Shown here piece after piece: positions 15,715 to 23,761 of a stretch of DNA of 44,175 bases; position 1 is the stretch's first letter, and each line of letters starts with the position of its first letter. The DNA comes from Peptococcaceae bacterium BRH_c4b (lineage in GTDB: Bacteria; Bacillota; Desulfotomaculia; Desulfotomaculales; Desulfocucumaceae), in NCBI GenBank assembly GCA_000961595.1, contig LADO01000007.1, positions 1-44,175 of the forward strand. The letters run 5' to 3'. A program made the translations under genes and the position numbers. A model generated the notes under the pieces. The model saw only the letters and a program-made list of their open reading frames with translations. It did not search any database and was not told the DNA's origin.

Positions 15715-17031
15715 ATGAAGGCGACAGCGGAAAGGATAGAAAAGAACACCGTACTTCTGGAAGTGGAAGTGGGGCAGGAGCAGTTCTCCAGCGCCATAGA
15801 AAAGGCATATAAAAAGCTGGTAAAGAAGGTTAACGTTCCTGGTTTTAGAAAGGGTAAGGCTCCGAAAACGATCCTGGAACGATACATAGGTAAACAGGCG
15901 CTTTACGACGAAGCGGTGGAAATGGTTTTGCCCGAGGCCTATATGAAGGCGGTTGAGGATACGGGGATCGAGCCGGTTGCCCAGCCCGAGTTGGAAATGG
16001 TCCAGGCGGAAGAAGGAAAACCGGTGGTATTCAAGGCCAAAGTCGTGGTGAAGCCCGAGGTGAAGCTTGGTCAGTACACCGGACTTGAAGTTGCCAGGCC
16101 GGATGAGAGCGTTTCGGAAGAGGAAATTCAGAAGGAACTGGAGCGTCTGCAGAACCGTCACGCCCAACTGCAAACCCTGGAAGAGGGGGACGTGGTAGCA
16201 AAGGATCTGGTTACCATTGACTTTGAGGGTAAAATAGAAGGTGTACCCTTTGAGGGGGGGCAGTCCAACGACTACACCCTGGAAATCGGATCGGGTACCT
16301 TCATCCCCGGCTTTGAAGAGCAATTAATAGGCATGAAGATAGGGGAAACAAAGGATATCAGCGTTACATTCCCGGAAGATTACGGCAGGGAAGATCTCGG
16401 TAACAAGGAGGCAGTATTTACGGTAACGGTTAAAGTTATCAAACGTAAAGAATTGTCTCCTCTGGACGATGAGTTTGCCAAGGATGTCAGTGAGTTTGAC
16501 AGCTTAGAGGAATTACAGGCTGATCTCGCGAATAAATTAAAGCAAGCTGCCGGGGACAGGGCAAAAAATCAGCTTCGCAGCGAGGTTATCGCCAAGGCGG
16601 TGGAAAACGCCGAGGTAGATATTCCCCCGGAAATGGTGGAAGGCCGTGTGGAAGAGATGCTGGGCAGCATGGAACAGCGTCTTATGTCCCAGGGTGTCTC
16701 TCTGGAAAATTACCTTAAATACACTAATTCTAATGTAGATGATATGAGGGCAAACCTGAGGCCGGATGCCGAGAGAAATATCAAGCAGATGCTCATTACC
16801 GATGCCGTTGCCAGGACGGAAAATATCGAAGCCACCGATGAGGATCTGGAGAAAGAAATTAAAAAAATGAGCGAGGAAATGAAGCAGGATCCTGAAATAA
16901 TCAAAAAGGTACTGGAAGGTCAGGATCAATTGGATTACGTTAAAAAGAGCATTATAAGGGATAAGGCAACCCAGTTCATGGTGGATAATGCTGTATTAAC
17001 AGAGGGAACAAACCCGGCAGCGGGGGAATAG
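15715..17031 (+). CDS. tig: Trigger factor (ribosome-associated chaperone/prolyl isomerase)
   Basis: Binds the ribosomal exit tunnel and folds nascent chains. The N-terminal ribosome-binding domain carries the signature FRKGKAPKTI (near residue 45); the FKBP-type isomerase domain spans about 155-245 (VTIDFEGKIEGVPFEGG, GSGTFIPGFEEQLIGMKIGE); the C-terminal helical chaperone arms follow. The frame is open to 15670, but the family N-terminus (MKATAERIEKN) and the GGGGGAG SD place the start at ATG 15715, giving 438 residues. It is the first gene of tig-clpP-clpX, linking folding with degradation. Confidence 0.97.
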   Translation: MKATAERIEKNTVLLEVEVGQEQFSSAIEKAYKKLVKKVNVPGFRKGKAPKTILERYIGKQALYDEAVEMVLPEAYMKAVEDTGIEPVAQPELEMVQAEEGKPVVFKAKVVVKPEVKLGQYTGLEVARPDESVSEEEIQKELERLQNRHAQLQTLEEGDVVAKDLVTIDFEGKIEGVPFEGGQSNDYTLEIGSGTFIPGFEEQLIGMKIGETKDISVTFPEDYGREDLGNKEAVFTVTVKVIKRKELSPLDDEFAKDVSEFDSLEELQADLANKLKQAAGDRAKNQLRSEVIAKAVENAEVDIPPEMVEGRVEEMLGSMEQRLMSQGVSLENYLKYTNSNVDDMRANLRPDAERNIKQMLITDAVARTENIEATDEDLEKEIKKMSEEMKQDPEIIKKVLEGQDQLDYVKKSIIRDKATQFMVDNAVLTEGTNPAAGE

Positions 17032-17087
17032 TTTGATAAACAAAGCAAAACAATGTATTACAAAAAATTTCTGGGAGGTTCTGTAAA

Positions 17088-17681
17088 GTGTCCGGACTGG
17101 TACCTATTGTAGTTGAGCAGACCAATCGTGGAGAGCGCGCTTACGATATATACTCCAGGCTGTTAAAGGATAGGATTATATTTATCGGTGGCGCCATAGA
17201 CGACCATATCGCTAATCTGGTAATAGCCCAGCTTTTATTCCTCGAGGCGGAGGATCCGGAAAAAGATATTCATATATATATCAATTCTCCGGGCGGCGTG
17301 GTGACCGCAGGCATGGCTATGTATGATACCATGCAGTATGTCAAGCCGGATGTATCAACCATCTGTCTTGGGCAGGCTGCCAGTATGGGTGCTTTTTTAC
17401 TGGCGGCTGGAGCCAAAGGAAAGCGTTTTGCCCTGCCTTATGCCAGGATTTTAATTCACCAGCCTTCCGGTGGCATGCAGGGCCAGGCCACCGACATAGA
17501 TATTCATGCCAGGGAGATATTGCGCATGCGAGATGAATTAAACCGTCTGCTATCCGAACACACCGGCCAGCCCGTGGAGAAGGTGGCAAAGGATACAGAA
17601 AGGGATTACTTTATGTCGGCCCAGGAAGCAAAAGAATATGGTATCGTGGATGAAGTGTTCCTGAGCAGGAAGCAAAGGTAA
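17088..17681 (+). CDS. clpP: ATP-dependent Clp protease proteolytic subunit
   Basis: Serine peptidase that forms the double-heptamer chamber used by ClpX and other Clp ATPases. The catalytic triad is S99 (GQAASMGAF), H124 (ILIHQPSGG) and D173 (TERDYFMS). At 197 residues it is full length. The start is GTG behind GGGAGG, so the protein begins [25 protein letters not shown], cut here at [12 protein letters not shown] for brevity, which is typical of the family. It lies 56 bp after tig and 13 bp before clpX, in one operon. Confidence 0.98.
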   Translation: MSGLVPIVVEQTNRGERAYDIYSRLLKDRIIFIGGAIDDHIANLVIAQLLFLEAEDPEKDIHIYINSPGGVVTAGMAMYDTMQYVKPDVSTICLGQAASMGAFLLAAGAKGKRFALPYARILIHQPSGGMQGQATDIDIHAREILRMRDELNRLLSEHTGQPVEKVAKDTERDYFMSAQEAKEYGIVDEVFLSRKQR

Positions 17682-17694
17682 AAGAGGTGGGATA

Positions 17695-18945
17695 ATGTTT
17701 AACGAAAAGGGTCAGCTAAAATGTTCCTTTTGCGGCAAGCTGCAAGATCAGGTTAAAAAGCTGGTCGCCGGCCCCGGGGTATATATCTGCGACGAGTGCA
17801 TTGAGTTATGCAATGAGATCATTGAGGAAGAACTGAACGAGGACCTGGGGCTTGACCTGGGGGATATTCCGAAACCGAAGGAAATCAAGGACATCCTTGA
17901 CCAGTATGTCATCGGCCAGGAAGAAGCCAAGAAATCCCTTTCCGTGGCAGTCTATAACCACTATAAGAGGATTAATCTGGGCGGCAAAATAGACGATGTG
18001 GAGCTTCAGAAGAGCAACATCGTTATGCTGGGACCTACAGGCAGTGGTAAAACCCTGCTGGCCCAGACTTTAGCCCGCCTCCTTAATGTACCATTTGCCA
18101 TTGCTGATGCCACTTCACTGACTGAAGCCGGTTATGTGGGTGAAGATGTGGAGAACATTCTCCTGAAGCTCATACAAGCGGCGGATTATGATGTGGAGAA
18201 AGCTGAAAAAGGGATAGTATATATCGACGAAATAGATAAGATAGCCCGCAAATCCGAAAACCCCTCCATCACCAGGGACGTATCCGGCGAGGGAGTGCAG
18301 CAGGCGCTTTTGAAAATACTGGAGGGTACGGTGGCCAGTGTGCCTCCCCAGGGCGGGCGCAAACACCCGCACCAGGAGTTCATTCAACTGGACACCACCA
18401 ATATTTTATTCATCTGCGGCGGGGCCTTTGACGGTATCGAAAAATTAATTCAAAGCCGTACCGGTAAGAAAACCATGGGCTTTGGAGCCGAAATTCAGAC
18501 CCAGAAAGAAATTCGTATTGGGGAAATATTAAGCCATATTTTACCTGAAGACCTGCTCAAGTACGGTCTGATTCCCGAATTTGTAGGCCGTTTGCCCATC
18601 ATCGTAACCCTGGATGCCCTGGATGAGGAAGCTCTGGTGCGTATTCTCACCGAGCCCAGGAACGCCCTGGTTAAGCAGTACGACAAGCTGTTCGAGTTGG
18701 ACGGGGTGGCTCTGGAGTTTCAGGCGGAAGCGCTGAAGGCGGTAGCCCATGAGGCACTGAAACGCAAGACAGGGGCCAGGGGCCTGAGGGCTATCCTGGA
18801 GGAAATAATGATGGACACCATGTACGAAATTCCTTCCCGGGAAGATATAGCAAAGTGTGTAATTACCAGGGAAACCATATTGAAAAAAGAAAAACCGATC
18901 ATAATAACCATGGACCGCAAAAAGAAAAAGGAAGAAACCGCATAA
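17695..18945 (+). CDS. clpX: ATP-dependent Clp protease ATP-binding subunit ClpX
   Basis: AAA+ unfoldase that feeds tagged proteins to ClpP. The N-terminal zinc-binding domain has C10, C13, C32 and C35. Walker A GPTGSGKT is at 113-120; Walker B is [13 protein letters not shown]; the ClpP-docking IGF-type loop corresponds to KKTMGFGAE; sensor 2 lies in [14 protein letters not shown]. At 416 residues it is normal length. AAAGAGGTGGG precedes the ATG. It ends the tig-clpP-clpX operon at the terminator 18961-18985. Confidence 0.98.
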   Translation: MFNEKGQLKCSFCGKLQDQVKKLVAGPGVYICDECIELCNEIIEEELNEDLGLDLGDIPKPKEIKDILDQYVIGQEEAKKSLSVAVYNHYKRINLGGKIDDVELQKSNIVMLGPTGSGKTLLAQTLARLLNVPFAIADATSLTEAGYVGEDVENILLKLIQAADYDVEKAEKGIVYIDEIDKIARKSENPSITRDVSGEGVQQALLKILEGTVASVPPQGGRKHPHQEFIQLDTTNILFICGGAFDGIEKLIQSRTGKKTMGFGAEIQTQKEIRIGEILSHILPEDLLKYGLIPEFVGRLPIIVTLDALDEEALVRILTEPRNALVKQYDKLFELDGVALEFQAEALKAVAHEALKRKTGARGLRAILEEIMMDTMYEIPSREDIAKCVITRETILKKEKPIIITMDRKKKKEETA

Positions 18946-18960
18946 AACAACGTCAAGCAA

Positions 18961-18985
18961 GGCACCCTTTAAAGGGTGCCTTTTT
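18961..18985 (+). terminator. Terminator of tig-clpP-clpX
   Basis: Perfect 10-bp self-complementary arms (18961-18970, 18971-18980; the AT-rich centre forms the loop) followed by five T. Confidence 0.9.
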
Positions 18986-18987
18986 CT

Positions 18988-19110
18988 AGTTGGGGACATT
19001 CCTTCGACCCCAGAGCCATTCCAATCGGGGACATTCCTCCGACCCCAGAGCCAATCTCTAAAGAGAGGTGTGTCCCCATTCCTTTGAAAGAGAGGTGTGT
19101 CTCCTTTCAT
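18988..19110 (+). repeat. Family-A repeat, locus A1 (two 35-bp units plus tail)
   Basis: Two direct 35-bp units begin at 18992 and 19027 (GGGGACATTCCTTCGACCCC / GGGGACATTCCTCCGACCCC), followed by two tail units ending GAGAGGTGTGTCCCC and GAGAGGTGTGTCTCC. The head and tail pair as GGGGACA/TGTCCCC with CCTC/GAGG, so the RNA or single strand forms a long hairpin. It directly follows the clpX terminator. Confidence 0.9.
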
Positions 19111-19145
19111 CTTATAAAATTTTTTAAATTTTTGCTATTAAGGGG

Positions 19146-19173
19146 TTGACAGAGGAAATTTTGTAAGTATAAT
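19146..19173 (+). promoter_or_regulatory. Sigma-A promoter of the Rrf2-type regulator gene
   Basis: Consensus TTGACA (19146-19151), 16-bp spacer, consensus TATAAT (19168-19173), 47 bp before the ATG. A TATCCACTT motif shared with the hcp upstream region lies at 19190-19198, where it could serve autoregulation. Confidence 0.85.
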
Positions 19174-19219
19174 TAAAGAAGATAAAAGTTATCCACTTAG
19201 TACTGAAAGGGTAGTTATT

Positions 19220-19636
19220 ATGCAAATCACCAGACAAACAGAATACGCTATAAGAACTGCCCTGGAACTATCCACAGCCCCCTTTGGAGAGTTTATCCAA
19301 ACCAAGCACATATCCGAGCGCCATAGCATACCGGAAGTATTTCTGAAAAAAACAATCCAGCTTTTAAGCCGCGCCGGGCTGGTGATAACCCAGCGGGGCT
19401 CCCAGGGAGGGGTAAGGCTGGCCAGGCCGGGCAACGAAATTACCCTGGCCGATATACTGGTAGCCATAGAAGGTCCACTGGCGCTGAACGTGTGCCTTGG
19501 AGAAAACTACCAGTGTCATAACCGCCCTACCTGCCGGGTACACCGGATTATAAGAAGAGCGCAGGCAGCCCTGGTAAAGGAATTGACCAGGGAAACCCTG
19601 GCGGATATAGTGAGCGGAATGCCAATGGAGGGATAG
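19220..19636 (+). CDS. Rrf2 family transcriptional regulator with three cysteines
   Basis: A 138-residue winged-helix regulator. The N-terminus MQITRQTEYAIRTALELS and the recognition region SIPEVFLKKTIQLLSRAGLV ... GSQGGVRLAR are typical of Rrf2. Three cysteines in the C-terminal half (NVCLGENYQCHNRPTCRVH; spacing C-x6-C-x5-C) match the [Fe-S]-binding arrangement of NsrR/IscR-like members. It lies 80 bp upstream of hcp, so it is probably a redox- or NO-responsive controller of hcp and of itself. The ATG has AAAGGG upstream. Confidence 0.9.
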   Translation: MQITRQTEYAIRTALELSTAPFGEFIQTKHISERHSIPEVFLKKTIQLLSRAGLVITQRGSQGGVRLARPGNEITLADILVAIEGPLALNVCLGENYQCHNRPTCRVHRIIRRAQAALVKELTRETLADIVSGMPMEG

Positions 19637-19637
19637 A

Positions 19638-19665
19638 TTGTGCTGGTGTAAGGGGCAATTATAGC
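19638..19665 (+). promoter_or_regulatory. Possible hcp promoter
   Basis: TTGTGC (19638-19643), 16-bp spacer, TATAGC (19660-19665), just after the rrf2 stop. The candidate operator begins at the last base of the -10 box, a position suited to repression. Confidence 0.45.
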
Positions 19666-19685
19666 CTTAAAGTGGATATATAAGG
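19665..19685. promoter_or_regulatory. Candidate Rrf2 operator upstream of hcp
   Basis: An inverted repeat CCTTA (19665-19669) / TAAGG (19681-19685) encloses AAGTGGATA (19670-19678), the reverse complement of the TATCCACTT found in the rrf2 promoter region. A motif shared by both promoters of one regulator-target pair suggests an operator; there is no experimental support. Confidence 0.4.
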
Positions 19686-19716
19686 TCTAATTAATCATAA
19701 AAAAGGAGGAATAACA

Positions 19717-21345
19717 ATGTTTTGTAATCAATGCGAACAAACCGCCAGGGGAAAAGGCTGCACCGCCATGGGAGTATGCGGCAAAAAGCCGGAGGTGGCT
19801 GCTCTCCAAGATCTGTTACTGCACGCTGTGAAAGGGTTATCCCTTTACGCCGAGGAAGGGCGCAGGGTCGGTGTTACGGACTCTGAGATGAACTCTTTCA
19901 CCAGTGAGGCTATGTTCTCTACGCTGACCAACGTAAACTTCGACCCGGAGCGCTTCCAGCCCATGATTAACCGTTGTGTTGAATACAGGGAAAAACTGAG
20001 GGAGAGGGTTTCTGCCGCAGGTGGTAAAACCAGCTTCAGTGACCCTTCGGCAAACTTCAGGCCCGCCGCCGACCTGGCCGGGTTAATCACACAGGGTGAA
20101 GTTGTGGGTATAGTATCCGACTATGTTGCTGACACTGATATTCAATCACTGCAGCAAATACTGGTATACGGCATCAAAGGTGTGGCCGCCTATGCCGACC
20201 ATGCCCGTATCCTGGGCCAGGAGGACGACAGCGTATATGCCTTTATCCATCATGGCATGGCCGCACTGGCCAACAGGGAATTAACCATCAACGACTGGAT
20301 CGGCCTGGTACTCAAATGCGGAGAGGTCAACCTGCGCGTCATGGAACTGCTGGATGCAGGAAACACCGGCACATACGGTCATCCCGTACCCACCGGGGTG
20401 CCTCTGGGCCATAAAAAAGGCAAGTGTATACTGATTTCAGGCCACGACCTTAAAGATTTGGCCGAATTGTTGAAACAGACCGAGGGCAAGGGGATATATG
20501 TGTATACCCACGGCGAAATGCTGCCCACCCACGGTTACCCGGAACTAAAGAAATACAATCACTTTTACGGGCACTACGGCACTGCCTGGCAGAACCAGAA
20601 GAAAGAATTCCCCGCCTTCCCGGGCGCCATACTCATGACCACCAACTGCATCCAGGATCCCCAGGCCTACATGGACAACATCTTTACCACCGGTCTGGTA
20701 GGTTGGCCGGGAGTGCAACACGTTAATAACGGAGACTTCGGCCCGGTTATCGAAAGAGCCCTGGCCATGCCCGGCTTTGCATCCGACGAAGATAACGGCA
20801 GCGTAATGGTGGGTTTTGCCCGCAATGCGGTAATGGGTGTGGCCGGAAAGGTTATAGAGGCGGTTAAGAGCGGCGACATTAAGCATTTCTTCCTGGTGGC
20901 CGGCTGCGACGGAGCCAAACCGGGTCGCAACTACTACACCGAATTTGTGGAAAAGGCGCCCAATGATTCCGTTATATTGACTCTGGCCTGCGGCAAATTC
21001 CGCTTCTTTGACAAAAAGCTGGGTGATATCGGCGGCATACCCCGCCTGCTGGATATAGGCCAGTGCAACGATGCCTACTCCGCCGTGCAAATCGCCGTGG
21101 CCCTGGCCAACGCCTTCAACTGCGGTGTAAACGACTTGCCTCTCTCCCTGGTGCTCTCCTGGTACGAGCAGAAGGCGGTGGCCATACTGCTTACCCTGCT
21201 GCACCTGGGTATTAAAAACATTCGCCTTGGCCCCAGCCTGCCGGCGTTCATAACACCCAACGTGCTGGATGTGCTGGTGAAGAACTTCAACATTATGCCC
21301 ATCACTACACCGGAACAGGACCTGGCAGCTATCCTGAATAAATAA
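19717..21345 (+). CDS. hcp: Hydroxylamine reductase / hybrid-cluster protein
   Basis: Hcp carries a [4Fe-4S] cluster and the hybrid 4Fe-2O-2S cluster and is linked to hydroxylamine and nitric-oxide reduction. The N-terminal cysteines C3, C6, C15 and C21 (C-x2-C-x8-C-x5-C) fit the class I protein of anaerobes. Downstream are the conserved HGEMLPTHGYPEL, TTNCIQDP, GCDGAKPGRNYYTEF, LACGKFRF and GQCNDAYSA segments that hold hybrid-cluster ligands. At 542 residues it is full length. AAAAGGAGG precedes the ATG. No hcr reductase gene is adjacent, so the electron donor is unknown. The rrf2-hcp pair sits between clpX and lonB, with family-A repeats on both sides. Confidence 0.97.
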   Translation: MFCNQCEQTARGKGCTAMGVCGKKPEVAALQDLLLHAVKGLSLYAEEGRRVGVTDSEMNSFTSEAMFSTLTNVNFDPERFQPMINRCVEYREKLRERVSAAGGKTSFSDPSANFRPAADLAGLITQGEVVGIVSDYVADTDIQSLQQILVYGIKGVAAYADHARILGQEDDSVYAFIHHGMAALANRELTINDWIGLVLKCGEVNLRVMELLDAGNTGTYGHPVPTGVPLGHKKGKCILISGHDLKDLAELLKQTEGKGIYVYTHGEMLPTHGYPELKKYNHFYGHYGTAWQNQKKEFPAFPGAILMTTNCIQDPQAYMDNIFTTGLVGWPGVQHVNNGDFGPVIERALAMPGFASDEDNGSVMVGFARNAVMGVAGKVIEAVKSGDIKHFFLVAGCDGAKPGRNYYTEFVEKAPNDSVILTLACGKFRFFDKKLGDIGGIPRLLDIGQCNDAYSAVQIAVALANAFNCGVNDLPLSLVLSWYEQKAVAILLTLLHLGIKNIRLGPSLPAFITPNVLDVLVKNFNIMPITTPEQDLAAILNK

Positions 21346-21387
21346 GGGGATCTGCATCGAATCAATTACAACTGCAATAGCAGAGAA

Positions 21388-21422
21388 CAAAGAGTTCCGG
21401 CAGAGATGTCCGGAGCTCTTTG
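21388..21422 (+). terminator. Hairpin downstream of hcp
   Basis: Arms 21388-21400 and 21410-21422 pair over 13 bp with one wobble and a 9-base loop. No T run follows, so termination may be partial. Confidence 0.6.
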
Positions 21423-21437
21423 CTAACCCCCTTACAC

Positions 21438-21635
21438 TAGTTGGGGACATTCCTCAGACCCCAGAGCCATTCCAATCGGGGACATTCCTCAGACCCCAGA
21501 GCCATTCCAATCGGGGACATTCCTCCGACCCCAGAGCCATTCCAATCGGGGACATTCCTCCGACCCCAGAGCCAAGCTCTAAAGAGAGGTGTGTCCCCAT
21601 TCCTCTAAAGAGAGGTGTGTCCCCCTTCCTTACTC
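21438..21635 (+). repeat. Family-A repeat, locus A2 (four 35-bp units plus two tails)
   Basis: Four direct 35-bp units begin at 21443, 21478, 21513 and 21548, the first two with TCAGACC and the last two with TCCGACC. Two 26-bp tail units follow (GAGAGGTGTGTCCCC). Orientation is the same as at A1. The rest of the 400-bp hcp-lonB gap (21636-21749) shows only the lonB SD region. Confidence 0.92.
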
Positions 21636-21749
21636 CGGGGTGAAGGACCGATAGTCCTAAAGCGGCGGCAGCCCCTATTTTAATAAAAGGGATAAAATAT
21701 ACAAAAGTTAGCAATAATAGTAGGAAAACTGAATGAGGAGGAATCGCCG

Positions 21750-23462
21750 ATGGGAGAGGCCGGTATCGGAATCGGCAGTTTTCTTACTTTTATACAGGTG
21801 TTTTTCGCAGTAATTATCGGTATGTATTTCTGGAATATGCTCAAAGCCCAGCAGGGGAATAAATCCGCTGTGGAGCGGGAGTCCCGCAAGGAGCTGGAGA
21901 AGTTACAGCGCCTCCGGGCCATATCGCTGACGGAGCCGCTGGCGGAAAAAACAAGGCCCACCAGCTTCAAGGAAATAATCGGCCAGTCCGAGGGCTTGAA
22001 ATCACTGCGGGCGGCCCTTTGCGGGCCAAATCCCCAGCACGTCATTATTTACGGCCCCCCGGGGGTGGGCAAAACGGCGGCTGCCAGAGTAGTACTGGAG
22101 GAGGCCAAAAAAAATACCTCCTCCCCCTTTAAGGTAGATGCTAAATTTATTGAGATGGATGCCACCACCGCCCGGTTTGACGAACGGGGCATTGCCGACC
22201 CTTTGATCGGATCGGTGCACGATCCCATCTACCAGGGCGCCGGTCCGCTGGGAATGGCCGGTGTGCCGCAGCCCAAGGCCGGCGCGGTAACCAAGGCCCA
22301 CGGCGGCATGCTCTTTCTGGATGAAATAGGTGAATTGCACCATATCCAGATGAACAAACTACTGAAAGTAATGGAGGACCGCAAGGTATTGCTGGAGAGC
22401 GCCTATTACAGTTCTGAGGATAACAACATCCCCGGCCATATTCATGATATTTTCCAGAATGGCCTGCCTGCTGATTTCAGACTGGTGGGAGCTACCACCA
22501 GAACCCCCGAGGATATAGCCCCGGCCATACGGTCCCGCTGCCTGGAGGTTTTTTTTAAACCTCTGCAGCCCGAGGAGATTGAATTAATCGCTGCCAATGC
22601 CTCCGAGAAAGTAGGTTTTCCCATGGCAGGCGGCTGTCTGGAGGTTATTAAGAAATATGCCACCAGCGGCCGGGAAGCGGTTAATATTATTCAAATTGCC
22701 GCAGGTATTGCCATGACCGAGGGTAGAAAAACCATTAGCACCTGCGACGTGGAGTGGGTGGTCAACAGCGGGCAGTATTCTCCGCGACCTGAAAAAAAGG
22801 TGGCCTCGCAACCCCAAATTGGCCTGGTAAACGGGCTGGCGGTCTACGGTCCCAACACCGGCACGCTGCTTGAAATCGAGGCGGGCGCAGTACCGGTGGC
22901 CCGGGGGCAGGGTAAGGTAATTGTAACCGGTGTGGTGGAAGAGGAAGAAATAGGCGGCCGTGGGCGCACCATCCGGAGGAAGAGTATGGCCAAAGGATCC
23001 ATTGAAAATGTTTTGACGGTATTGCGCAGGGTTAGTGATGTAAATCCTCCGGATTATGACATTCATGTGAATTTCCCGGGAGGTGTGCCCATAGACGGAC
23101 CTTCCGCTGGTGTGGCTGTGGCCGCTGCGGTCTATTCTGCCATCAAAGGCATACCGGTGGATAACAGGCTGGCCATGACCGGTGAGATTTCTATCCGGGG
23201 GCTGGTGCTGCCTGTGGGGGGAGTAGTGTCCAAGGTTGAAGCCGCCCGCCGGGCGGGGGCTAGCAGGGTGCTGATACCGGCTGAAAATTATCAGGAAACA
23301 TTCCGCGACCTGGAAGGAGTAAAAGTTTTGCCTGTAACGCGGCTGGAACAGGTTTTAAAAGACGCTTTGGTGGAGGATCCGGGCCTAACAAATCCCGCCC
23401 CGGTGGTGGTAAAAGCGGATGTTCTGGTGGCTGCAGGGGTGCAGGGGGTAAACTGCCACTGA
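21750..23462 (+). CDS. lonB: ATP-dependent protease LonB (sporulation type)
   Basis: Membrane-anchored Lon-type protease. A hydrophobic segment at about 8-28 is followed by an AAA+ domain (Walker [14 protein letters not shown] near residue 100, Walker B GGMLFLDEIGEL) and a C-terminal Ser-Lys protease domain (Ser in IDGPSAGVAV, Lys in VVSKVEAARRAG). It lacks the large N domain of LonA, and its length of 570 residues matches LonB of spore formers, where it is made in the forespore. ATG at 21750 follows GAGGAGG. It stands upstream of lonA, as in Bacillus. Confidence 0.93.
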   Translation: MGEAGIGIGSFLTFIQVFFAVIIGMYFWNMLKAQQGNKSAVERESRKELEKLQRLRAISLTEPLAEKTRPTSFKEIIGQSEGLKSLRAALCGPNPQHVIIYGPPGVGKTAAARVVLEEAKKNTSSPFKVDAKFIEMDATTARFDERGIADPLIGSVHDPIYQGAGPLGMAGVPQPKAGAVTKAHGGMLFLDEIGELHHIQMNKLLKVMEDRKVLLESAYYSSEDNNIPGHIHDIFQNGLPADFRLVGATTRTPEDIAPAIRSRCLEVFFKPLQPEEIELIAANASEKVGFPMAGGCLEVIKKYATSGREAVNIIQIAAGIAMTEGRKTISTCDVEWVVNSGQYSPRPEKKVASQPQIGLVNGLAVYGPNTGTLLEIEAGAVPVARGQGKVIVTGVVEEEEIGGRGRTIRRKSMAKGSIENVLTVLRRVSDVNPPDYDIHVNFPGGVPIDGPSAGVAVAAAVYSAIKGIPVDNRLAMTGEISIRGLVLPVGGVVSKVEAARRAGASRVLIPAENYQETFRDLEGVKVLPVTRLEQVLKDALVEDPGLTNPAPVVVKADVLVAAGVQGVNCH

Positions 23463-23477
23463 AAATATTGTTCAATT

Positions 23478-23506
23478 GGACAGGCCCGGATAATTCGGGC
23501 CTGTCC
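23478..23506 (+). terminator. Terminator-like hairpin after lonB
   Basis: Perfect 11-bp GC-rich arms 23478-23488 and 23496-23506. A T run appears only about 20 bases later. The remaining 255 bp to lonA are AT-rich and must hold the lonA promoter; no CIRCE or clear -35/-10 pair is seen. Confidence 0.6.
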
Positions 23507-23761
23507 TGTGATCCGTGACAGAAGTGTTTTTTATTGTAACATTTTTCGGGATAATTTTGATTTTCGGCATAATACTTAATATACAGGCGGTAGAGAGCTG
23601 AATTTTACGTTATACTGGTTTTATATGTGATTTTTACTGCTTTTTCTTCAATTCTGACAGTTATTACTATAGCAGTCGGCGGAACTGGTGTGATAGAATG
23701 TTGTATGCGCATCTGCCCTGAGTAACTGATTAATCAATACATTAGATAAGGAGGTTCAGCT

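Noticed and set aside
19189-19198. DnaA-box-like TTATCCACTT near rrf2
   Set aside because: A single imperfect box without neighbours, dnaA/dnaN or an AT-rich unwinding region; a replication origin is not supported. The shared half-site with hcp makes an operator likelier.
20545-21450. 301-residue open frame antisense to hcp
   Set aside because: hcp is certain by motifs along its whole length; the reverse frame has no SD and shows only mirrored composition.
21443-21582. 35-bp direct repeats as a possible CRISPR array
   Set aside because: Units are contiguous with no unique spacers, no cas genes are near, and the sequence pairs with its own tail as part of family A.
23510-23761. Heat-shock operator (CIRCE or CtsR type) before lon
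   Set aside because: Neither the TTAGCACTC/GAGTGCTAA pattern nor a clear CtsR heptad repeat is present.
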